Under the pieces are notes generated by a model that was not told the origin of the DNA, did not search any database, and saw only the letters and a program-made list of their open reading frames with translations. Of a DNA stretch of 64,000 bases, positions 22,113 to 34,100 are shown piece after piece. The translations under genes were made by a program, and so were the position numbers. Numbering within the stretch: position 1 is the stretch's first letter; every line of letters starts with the position of its first letter. The stretch lies in assembly GCF_963676685.1 (NCBI RefSeq), contig NC_092347.1, positions 92,508,208-92,572,207 of the forward strand, in the 5' to 3' direction. The DNA is from Mytilus edulis. Taxonomy: Eukaryota > Mollusca > Bivalvia > Mytilida > Mytilidae.

Positions 22113-25100
22113 ATGGCGTCCCTAAAAATTTGTAACCGAACTGTACAAGGAAAAACTGACAAAATAACACTTAATTTTGTTAATCTGAAAGGCAACTCCT
22201 TGTTTTTAAAAGAGGAAGTTTCTAAAGTCATCAACTTACCTCCCTCTGACATCGGTAATGATGAGATTTCATTGTTTTGATCACATTTCTTCACTTAAAT
22301 TTTCATGCTATGCCAGCCTATGCAATAATTAAAATAAATAAATATGATAAACACGGTGCCATGCTATCTAACACGCACAATAGTAGCAATTAACTGAAAC
22401 CCTGTTTGGCACAACTTCAACCACAATTCACCAAATGTGGAATAATTCCATAGTCTGGCGAAATGATTACGTGTAAATTTTATTCAAATAATTATGACAT
22501 CTTGAAAGGCTATAATTTGTCCTTGTAAATATTAAACAATGTAAATATGTAAGGGACACATCTCCATTAATCCCAAAATGGATTCCACTGTACCCTCGCA
22601 GCTCTCAATGGGTGCTCTGTAAACTGTTTTTGTCCCAGGTTAGGGGTCTGGGTTGGTTTCTTCAAACTAGTTTAACCCTGCCACATTCTATATGTGCTTT
22701 TCCCAAGTCAGGAGACTGTCATTCAGTTGTTGTTTGTTGCTGTTTCTCATATTTGTATAATTTTGTTTCTTGCTTTGTACATGAATAAACAGGTCAGGAA
22801 TAACCACCAATTGGTGGATTATACCTCAATTGATGTATAATCCACCAATTGACGTATAATGATATAGACCAATTGGTGTATAGTTCTTTGTTTTTCAAAG
22901 CAAATTATTCCACCAAAATGGAGCATTGTTTTCTTAAAACCATATTATGGTATTAAAACTTGTCAAACATTCCTAGTTAAGTATAGTCACATAACATATT
23001 GCATTTAATCAATAATTGTATTTGCAGTTTCTTCTATTGTTATCTTGTCAATTCTTGATTGGTAAATTAACCACTAATCACCTGTCAATGGACATCAATA
23101 CTGTGTGCAGTCATGTGATCATGAGTACAACTCCACAGGTGAATGGAGCTCTTTGTTAATACCTGACTTTCATTATCAAAAGTCAATCATGGTCAAAAGT
23201 ACAAATGTTTTAACAAAAGAATTGTTGCACACATGCATTCTCAAGAGATGCATCAGGCTTTGACAAAACTGAAACTTTTGGAGCACTCAATAAGGGTCAT
23301 AAAATAGATTGCAAGTTGCAAAATCATGCTCCTATCTCATACAAGCATTTTATTACAAAAAACCTGCATAATACGTCAATTGGTCTATACCCATATATGT
23401 CAATTGGTGGATTATACGTCAATTGAGGTATAATCCACCAATTGGTGGTTATTCCTGACCTGATAAAAGAGGGACGAAAGATACCAGAGGGACAGTCAAA
23501 ATAAGGTTGTTAGTTTTAGTTTGAATTGATTTTCATTTGATTGGCTTTTAAAGCTGACATGTGATATGAGCTTGGCTCATTGTTGAAATAGGTACAGTGA
23601 CCCATTGTCTTCAATATCTGTGTCATTTGGTCTCTTTTGGAGAGTTGTCGAATACACCTTTTCGCTATTTGTCCGCCATTACTGGATATCACACAGGTTC
23701 GGGACCCTAAAATTTTGACATCATAATACTAAATATCTTAAGCCACTATGAAAAAATTGATTGTTGTATGATGACAATAGTTCAAGCAGGACAGATTTTC
23801 TGATCAGACGTGAATAGCTATAAGATTGATCATGAAGATGTATTGGTAATCATATCAAATTTTTTTATGCCCCACCTACGATAGTAGAGGGGCATTATGT
23901 TTTTGGTCTGTGCCTCCGTTCGTTCGTCCGTCTGTGCGTCTGTTCGTTTCAGGTTAAAGTTTTCGGTCAAGTTAGTTTTTGATGAAGTTAAAGTTACATC
24001 AACTTGAAACTTAGTACACATGTTCCCCATGATATGATCTTTCTAATTTTAATGTCAAATTAAAGTTTTGACCCCAATTTCACGGTCCACTAAACATAGA
24101 AAATGATACTGTGAGTGGTGCATCCGTGTACTCACAAACTTGAAATAGAAAAAGGTCGTTATTTTAATATTAAACTAGAAAATAGAATATGCAAACTCTG
24201 TAATGAGGAAATAGAAGATGAGATGCATTTTCTTCTAACATGTAAAACTCTGGATAATGTTAGAAATCCCTTTCTAAGCAAAATATATAGTAAAAATAAA
24301 AATATTTCAAAACTTGATAACAAATCTCTTTTTATTTGGCTAATGGGAAATGAAGATAAAAACATTTTGATAATAATTTGTCAGTTATTAGAGGTTTTAA
24401 ATATAAACAGAAATACAATATTAAATTAGATTTCTCTATATAAAATTATGTATGATCAAATATGCATTTACATAAGTTATTTCTTTTACATTTCATAAAT
24501 TATTAGTATTTACTACAAGGTGTGCTGTCCAATAAAGGGACCATAATAACATACTATTGGTCATATTGTATTATATATGTTTATTATTTACAAATTGCCT
24601 ACTTCATTTTCTTTAATATTATATCAATCAACCAAATCAAAATCAATCATATTATGTACTTTGTTTAACCTATTTTGAATTTACTCTACATTATGTTTGA
24701 AAATTATATTATAATTATTCTGCTCATTCTGGGCGCCGTGATTGGCAAATAAAATATTTGTTGTTTGTTTGTTTGTACTATGGACACATTCTTGTTATTT
24801 TTATATTTAGCGAATTTGTTGTTTCAGAATTGAAATACAGGCAACTTTTTTTTAAAAGGGAAGACTAAAACCTTGTGCTTGGCTTTAAGTGTCTCAAAAA
24901 ATTGGAGACAGAAGCCAGGAAAATCCTGAAAAAAAAAATTCTTTCACTGAATCCCCCCAAAATAATCAGTTAATCCCAAGTCTTTATTTGTGTAAATGTG
25001 GAATTCCTGTGGAAATAAATGCACAATCCAGATACCCTTCCATTGCTAAGTATTGAATTGATTTGTACAAGAGATTACTGATAAAGAAGGACAATTAATA

Positions 25101-28100
25101 TCATCATTAGAATTGAGGGATTGTTTCTCATTTTGTGGAATGTGTTTAATTTGATAAGTGACAACAGGAATCGCCATAAATACAACACAACAGCAACCAG
25201 CAACACCCAATCTACCCGTAAACATTCAAAAACAAATTTATGCTAACTATGACAACTTACAAATAGCTTGAAACTGTTAGGGAAACAAAATGAGATTTAA
25301 ATTTGATGAATTTCTAAGGGGTCAGTACCGGTAAGTTATTATAATCATCCTACCATTGTCATGATTGTAAAGAAAGAACATTTGGCAATAATATTGCCAG
25401 GTAAAATAATAAGGAAGATTTAAAATCAGAAATGTACTATAAACTAAAAATAATAAGGAAAGTTAAAAATTAGTATTTAGCAAACATTCTGAAAAGATCT
25501 TGGATATACATGTACATACATGTATTCATGAAATTTATGATTTTTTTTCATGAAATTTCTCATTATCTTTACATGTATGTTTGATTATATTTGTTTATTT
25601 TTCAGAATTAATTTACTGTGGTAAAAAATTACAAGACAGTGAACCACTAGAGGGTGCTGGTTTAAAAGCTGGTGCTACAGTTTTTGCTTTAAAGAAATTT
25701 TTATCCGAAAAAGATGACTCACAGGGTAACTTTTCTTTAGAACATTACATGAAATGTGTAGATTATATCACATATATATCATTGCATGCAATGTGTAGAT
25801 TATATCACATATATATCATTGCATGCAATGTGTAGAATATATAATTTTATACAATAGGCCCCTTCACAGTTACTTAGGCCATTTTGGAAAGGGGACAGAT
25901 TTTCATAATGGATGTTAAAATGGTCTGAAAATAATGGGAAAAAATCATTGAACAGAGCAGTTGCTTGGAAAAGTCATGCATAGGATTTCTCTAAATATCA
26001 AACTATTTTCACCTCTTTCAAAAAAAAGATTTGCCGGGGCGGCCCCCTAGGCTATTTAATATAATAAATAATTTTATGTAATATATCCATATATCATTAG
26101 TACTGTAAATTGCAAATTGATTTATTTAAGGAATGACTGTAATATTTTTTCTGTCTATGAAGAAATAACATAAAAAATGCGGTGCACACTGAATAACGCG
26201 CGTAGCAGGTTATTTAACAGTGTGCACCATATTTTTATGCAGTTAAGCTGCATTATGCGAGCGCCCTAGATTTGTGTTCTACCCAATAAATGCTGAAATA
26301 CTTGCCATTGTTATTATCTAGCTCGCTACTATGTTATATATAACTAATTGAACTCTTTTTTAATACTTTTTATTCTGGATTACAAAAAATATGACCAGAA
26401 AAACCTTAAATGATCGTCGATTTATCCAAATGTTTTGAAGTTACACATAGGAAGTAGTGCTTATTAAGAATACTTGTGTAGTTCATTATGACTTGTGCTT
26501 TTAGCTAAGATGTCAAAGAACAATTGTATGAAATATTTAATCGCCGAAAATCTCTTAAGACAAGTAGTTTAGATTTCCCAAATGGCAAAAGTCGTAGGGA
26601 TATTGTTTGTCATCAATACGTAGTACAATTACGTCAGTAGACTATTATATAATAAGTTCAACTGTTCACGCTGTTGGCGGCAATTTCAAATTAGAAAAAG
26701 AAATTTTCGTAGCTTTTCAATTTGGAGTCAGGTGTGCAAATTAGCGGTGGTCCGAGGTCCGCCACCTTCCACTTTTGCAAGCAGAATTTCGACTAGGATA
26801 GTTGGTTTCTAGCTACGCCCGACGTAGTCACCTTCCACTTGAAAGAAAATAAGAAATTACTTTGCAAACCTTCCATGCAAGTCACCAAAGTCTCCAATTA
26901 AACGAGCTAAAAACTTATTTTTATCATTATTATTCATGACAGCGATGTTCATTTTGTTCAACCGCTAGCTTTATACAGAAAATCGCCGACAAATATTGTA
27001 TAAATTCGAGTAAAATCGTATCTGATTGACAAAAACAACATTGTAAACACATAACAATGGCGGCCGTGAAGACAAAATTTTACAATATCGGATCCGATTC
27101 CGGAAGCGGATAAGGATAATTCCGGGTTTGGCGATCATTTACAAAATAAATCAAAGCAGGTGAAAAAATAAATCTATGCATGGTAAATGAATATAAACAC
27201 TAGAATTGTTAACCAAAAGATATATGTAAAAGAAAGAAAAAGCAGAAAAATATTTTATACAGAAACTCAAAATTACTTTTTGACAAATTTTAATGTAAAA
27301 ATCCAATACAACGTGACAGCTGGGAACAGTATATCTAACAATATACATGTTCATGGTCACAGTCGATTTTAATTCAAATGAAAGATAGGGGGAGTCCCTG
27401 AGGTCACTGTACACCCTTCTGTTTGAGAACTTGGAAATGGTCAAGATCCTTACCCCTAAACCATATATACTCATGTATGGGACAATATAACAAATCAAAT
27501 AAAATATAGAGGAAGTCCCTGTGGTCACCCCAACCCTCCTGTTTGAGAACTTGGAAACGGTTGAGATCCCCACACCAAAACAATATATATTCATGTATGG
27601 GCCAATATAACTAATTAAATGAAATATAGATGGAGTCCCTGGGGTCACCCTACCCCTCCTGTTTGAGAACTTGGAAACCAATGAGATCCCCACCCCTAAA
27701 CCATATATATTCATGTATGGGACAATATAACAAATGAAATGAAATGTAGAAGAAGTCCCTAGGGTCACCCTACCCCCAGTGGCGGATCCAGAAATTTTCA
27801 TAAGTGGGGGCCCGCTCCAGTCACGCTTCAGTGATTCCCTATATAAGCAACCAATTTTTTTCCCAAAAAGTGGGGGGCTGCCCCCCTAAATCCTCTGCCT
27901 ACCCCTACCTGTTTGAGAACTTGAAAACCGTTGAGATCCCCACCCCTAAATTATATATATTCATATGTATGGGACAGTCAGACCTCACCTTTGATCTCTG
28001 TTGTAGTGAACATTTGTCTGATTCGTGTCTCATAACTTTTGTACTATAGAACACAAACTCAGTTTTCTTTCCAGGGAAACCAGTCCATTCATACTATTAC

Positions 28101-31100
28101 ATGTTCATACTAAGTCAACTTGAACTTCTAGCAGTCAAATAAAACCAAGGTTTATAACTACCAAGTAGAACAACTGCAATCATTGGGAACTTGTACCACT
28201 GCAGACTCACCATAAAAAAATATACATTGATATATGCATTGCTTTTGAAACCTTGATAACATATAAATTATTTGCCTTAATAAATAAATCATTAGATAAA
28301 CATGAATGTATTTTATACGAATGTTTAATGTTGAGGCAACATTGCCACAGTTTTCATAATAACGGTTGGCTTGGTTTTTGGTTAACTGCCTTCAGCGCTT
28401 ACAGCGCTTTGATTTATGTTATTACGAATAGACACAAAAAATATTAGTCATTTCTTATAATTAAATTCTAAATTCCTTTTAAACTGGAGTAAACCATGAA
28501 AAAATGTTGATGACGTCACGGTTACATAACAATATTATGTCTATGAGCTGATAAACTAAACAACATCAGCCAATCAGAAGACATGTTACATCCAAAATTA
28601 AATTATTGTCAAATGTTTAACGCTTTAAGTTTATTTAAATTTATAAAAGCTGTAGAATAATCTAATATAAATTTGTGTAGCTTTGTACACCTACATTTGT
28701 ACATCATGTACATTTCATAATTTTTTGTTGGAAAAAGTAAAGAGGTGTAAGTAAGCTTAAGAGAACATATGATTATATTTGCAATTATTAACAGTTTCTT
28801 ACCTGAATGAAATAAGTGAAAATATTTTTTTTAAAGATATGATGGCAGATGTAGATGTTAGACAGTTGACACAAACAGTTAGAGCAGCATTGGTGACACA
28901 AGACTATTCTGCTATAGTAAGTATACATGTATATTATGTCATTGTTGCATCTGTCCAGGAGCATAAAAAACTTCCTGATTATAAATTTATGTGATTTGAT
29001 CAATATTTTCCACTATTTTAACACTGGTCAAGTTTAGTTTTTTTAAATAGTACACCTAATTGCAAAATTAACTATGTCACTGATTTTTCAAAAATTTTGC
29101 AGACAACTTTGGCTTGTTAAAAAAAACTGTAACTGAAAATTGAAAAATTGAAAAAGTAATGCATTCATCTCTTTAGTTATCTGAAATATTACTGTCAGAT
29201 TGAACTCTTTCAATATACTTGAACAGCCAATCACTTTAAAAAAAAAAGTCAAGTCTGCTGAAAATCCATAACATTTAAATTTTCTGCCTAATATTTGTTT
29301 ATGTGAACAGTCATTATATTTTTGGATTTGATTTCTAAAATTGATGTTAGAAATAGCAGACTTTTTTATCAGGATTAAGAGCTTGTGCAATGTTAGAATT
29401 TAAAAAAATGTGTCATCTGTGTTAAATAGTAATAAAAGGATATTTGAGGTATACATCAATTAGGCAGCATTTCAACAACATTTCCTTTAAAACCCAGTCT
29501 ATTTGATGCAAAAAAGAGGATCATCTGTTGACAGTGCAAACTTTTTGTCATACAATGCAAGTTGCTGTTATAGTAAGACCATTAAATAGTATATAAGTAC
29601 TCGGGTGTTATTTTATACAACTTTTTTGTTAAGATTGATTTAGATTTAAATTTTGTAGGTAGAAAGAATGGTGAACAACCCAGAGACACTAGAAAATGTT
29701 ATTGCAGCTTCTCCAGGCTTAGAGAAAGATCCAGTAGCTATTGGTACATTATCTACTAAGTTAACTAGTGTTAATTATACTTAAATACTGCTTATTATAT
29801 ATATGTAAACATACATTATATATAACATTATAATTTCACGAAATGAATAATTTCTTTAAGAACCCTTTTGCTTTGGTTATATTCTATGGATATTAAATTT
29901 CTCAGGTTAAATGCATTAATTATTAAAAAGAATTATTTATCTGTATGTTTCTTTTTTACAGCTATGCTTCAAGATAGGGCTTTGTTAGCTATTTTAGCTC
30001 ACCCAGGAAATATAAGACAGTAAGTTTTGTGAAATAAAATAAAAGTGTTTAACGGTTGAATGGGAGTAATGACTTTACAGTTAAGTTTTTACGCTTAAGA
30101 CTTGTCAAAATCTAGTTTATCTCATGTTATTTTCATAGATATAACACAAAAAAATCATTTGTGTTTTCATGCTAGAGATTGGGCAAAATTTTGATATTAA
30201 GTATGGATTTTATATGAAAGAAGTACAGTATTGATATTTGATTATAAAGAAAATTGATAGACAGAAATTTAAAGAAAATAGGAATGGTTAGATCTTACAA
30301 AATACTATCAGAAAAATAATTGCCTCCACCATTTTCTTGCTACATAACAGAAAAGATATTATACTGTACAATCTGTTATCGTTATGTACACACAAAAAAG
30401 TTACTACCATAATATTTATAAAAGACACGAATTTAGGCATTTATTTATGAAGCCTTCTATTATAGAATTGGCATTTTTCCCCTATATATTTTTATGCCCC
30501 ACCTACGATAGTAGAGGGGCATTATGTTTTCTGGTCTGTGCGTCCGTCCGTCCGTCTGTTGGTTCGTCCGTCCGTCTGTCCGTCCGTCTGTCCCGCTTCA
30601 GGTTAAAGTTTTTGGTCAAGGTAGTTTTTGATGAAGTTTAAGTCCAATCGACTTCAAACTTAGTACACATGTCCCCTATGATATGATCTTTCTAATTTTA
30701 ATGCCAAATTAGAGTTTTTACCCCAATTTCACGGTCCACTGAACATGGAAAATGATATTGCGAGTGGGGCATTCGTGTACTGAGGACACATTCTTGTTTA
30801 AAGTTTCATTGAAAACTATTTGTGGTCTTTTGCAATCAAATATTGTTTTGAATAACATGACATCTTACTGCATTTTTGTCTTCATCAGGTAGAGTTGGAA
30901 CCCCTCATGTTTGGTGTAACACAAAACTAATGTTTTAGTCCAATTATGGAGCATTTTACTGTACCTGTTATGTTCATGTTTAATAGCGAAATATGGTCAA
31001 TACAGTCCACAGAATCAAAATATTTCATTCAAATTTAACTTATGTTTAATTTAAAAGCAAACATAAAATTCTTTGTATGAATTACCACTCTAGTGGAAGG

Positions 31101-34100
31101 AAAAAAAAGATATGATGATAATGCTCCTTACTTCAACAAGGAATACATTTTTTTTGTTCAATCTAATTTGCATAAATTCATTTAAAAATATATTTGCCAG
31201 AATTTTAGAGAAACATCCAGCATTTGGCCAAGCAGCAATGATGGTAGCAGCAGCTGTGTGTGAAGAAGGTTCTAAGATGGAGGCTGGTGCAGAAAGATTA
31301 GCTCCTGGTAATTGTTTTCACTTTGAGCTCACCTGACCTATTAACCTACTGTCCTGGTATCCCATACTTTCTCATTTTCTGAAATAGATAATTCCATTAT
31401 CTTGCTTAAGGGCATACGATACAGTAGAGATCCCTCGTTGATTTTTTCTTAAAATTTTGATAGAAGGTCAATTTCAATGTGTACTTTTCAAATATGCAAA
31501 GAAAAAAGTACCTTCATGACTTACTTTTTGAGATAATTTGGTTCGAAATTTGCATATTTGGAAGAAAATCCCTGAAATTTCATTAATAATGACTTTTAAA
31601 GAAAGTAACAATACTTTTGAACGAAAAGTCATAACTTAACCGGGTTTTTTGTAAAATATTCCCTTGATTCATGGCATCAACATGCTGAAACAAGTATAAG
31701 GTTAAATCAAATCATCATGTTCCGGATTTTGATTGCTATATCCGAAATAAAGAAATTGACCATCTTTTGTGTCTTTTCGGAAGTGCAGAAAAAATTTTGA
31801 TCGTTGATTTTTTCCTGAAATTTTGGCGGAGTGTTCTTGAAACAGTACTTGATTGATTGCAAAAGAAAAAAATTGGGGTCCATGTGCTTGTTTTTTCAAT
31901 AAAAGCCATATACCTTAATTTTTTACGACGTCTGTCAGTATGGCGCTAAATTACGTAAAATTAAGTTTTAATCGCAACAACGTCGTGTAATCATTCCCGC
32001 CGTACACGAGTTCGCTGTCAAGTATATGCAGGTGTTTTTCAAAGAGTTCATACAAAAATTTATAAGATGGTTAATCAAAAAAAGGGAAAAATATTTTTGC
32101 TAAACATTTACGAAACGAAATTTGGACAGGAACCTTTTCATAATATATAAAAAGACTATAAAAGGATTCTAGCAGATTGCTTTATCAGATATACGGCAAA
32201 AAAGAAAATCTGATAGAAGTATAAAGGTGCATCTCCGTCCGACATTAGTTCTAAATTGCTTCATGTACTGTAAGGGGATAGATAACATTATTGACATGAC
32301 AAAATGTGAACCAACTATACATTAAGTGAGGCGATACCATAAATTGACAACAGTACAACCTTCAACAATGACAAAACCGATACCGTATCGTCAACTTTAA
32401 AAGGTTCCGACGTACTTTGATTTTCTTTTTTTTACATTCGAAAGATAGTCATCTTTCAAATTTGAATTATAAGCAGTACTTCTTGTTTTATAATAAGAGC
32501 TGTTTTGTGCAATTTAAATCATGCCATTATTGCCTCAATCGACCGAAAATGAAGTTGTAATATACTATTTCATAGGAAGTACAGTAGCCGGTATAAGAGA
32601 ATAATATTGAACGATGTCTTTATCAATAGATAAGTTGCATAACCTTTTTTACGGCTTATACGTATGAATATTGGCGTATTTGTTTGTCTAGAAGTAGAGC
32701 TATATTGAAAACACTTTGTTCGTCTGTCCGATCGTCTAACTATACGACGAGTTTTAACGTGTGTACACTTTCTTATCTGTCTGTCTGCAATTAGTATACA
32801 TTTGCCGTACTTCAATTTTTATCTCTCAATACATTGAAGTACAATAGGGACATGCTTATACAAATAAGTAGATGTGGTATGATTACCAATGAGGCAAATC
32901 TCAATCAGAAACCAAATGGCTAAACGACTATAGTACATCGGACGGCCTTCAACAATGAGTAAAACCCATACTGCATAGTAAGCTATGAAAGGCCCCTACA
33001 TGACAAATGCAAAACAACTCAAACGGGAAACTTACGACCTGATTTAAGTACAAAACAATGAACAAAATACAAATATGATGAACGTGATACCAAAAGACAC
33101 CATTTAATTACAAGCCCTTTGACAGTTTTTCTATATACACACACAATATTATATGTTTTTAAAATATCCGAATTAAAATCGGCTATTTTTTTTTATGAAC
33201 CAATTTCAAGTCTAGAACAGGATGAGACACTCTCTTTATTTATTATTTTATTTACCCACCAATGAGGGTCTCACACATGCAGTCGGTTTTGTTATTTCAT
33301 TGATAGTCTGTTAAATTTGGCCTTACAATGACAAGTCTCCATAAAATTTGGAGGCTGCCAAATGCTAAACAAGAAAAGAAAAAAAAGACACAAACTTAAC
33401 TATTTTAATTCTGATGTTTTTCAATTCAAGATAGTATTATTTACTTCGAATTCATTATCAATAATTGAAAATAACTGTTCTCGTCATTAAAAATATTTCA
33501 CAGCTGTACAACACGCCGTAGTTATGCCTTTTGTGTATGGATTTCAACACCAAACCCGATTCGGTCACCCAACGCGCCATACATTTTGTTAAATTTTTCT
33601 CATTAATCACGGGTTCAAACGTTAAGTTTTCTCATTCTTTAAGTTTCATTAAAATAACATTTGAATGTCATAAATATGCAATTATATATTTGCCGCTGGA
33701 TGTTAAGCAGCTACCAATACTCATTATTAAATATTGCAGGTAGTTTTGTTCCGAATTGTGTTATTGGTAAAATGTTTTTCAGCATGTTACAGTTTAAGCA
33801 ACGAATAGTAAGATAGACCCCAATTCCTTGAAATTTTTCTTTCTCTACGTTAAGCAGATTCCGCAGGTCCATGCTGTTTTGGCAGTTATTCAGTGCCAGA
33901 CTAAAAAGCTCCACAATGCTTCTTCCGTCTTTCCATGTTATACTGTCAGTACTCTATTCTGTGTCTATCACCATTTCTTCAATTTCGTCATGCAAAATTG
34001 TATTTGATTTATTGTATTTCCTTTAATCTCACTGCTTTTCGGCGGATTTCTCCACCTTTTAGAAACGGCATGACCACTTTTTTAGCAGGTACTTTTTTGA

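Larger units (their letters stand above)
23863..24797 (+). repeat. 'tatgccccacctacgatag' repeat, interrupted copy
   Basis: This copy is homologous to those at 30489-30799 and 51967-52275. It opens with a small hairpin ('tgcccc...ggggca'), then a 'cgttcgtccgtctg' microsatellite, then 'aggttaaagtttt' and 'cacggtccact', and ends '...ggacacattcttgtt'. It is cut near its 3' end at 24132 by the LINE fragment and resumes at 24780. Minus-strand Arg/Thr-rich open frames across these copies are microsatellite artefacts. Confidence 0.85.

Noticed and set aside
27057-27113. Short ATG frame 'MAAVKTKFYNIGSDSGSG' in a CpG-richer patch of UBL7 intron 2
   Set aside because: Only 18 codons, no donor in frame, and surrounding blocks look like an old repeat; a promoter was considered but nothing supports it.
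27151-27801. 216-residue minus-strand open frame
   Set aside because: It follows the 120-bp satellite; no family features, start context or splice sites support a gene.
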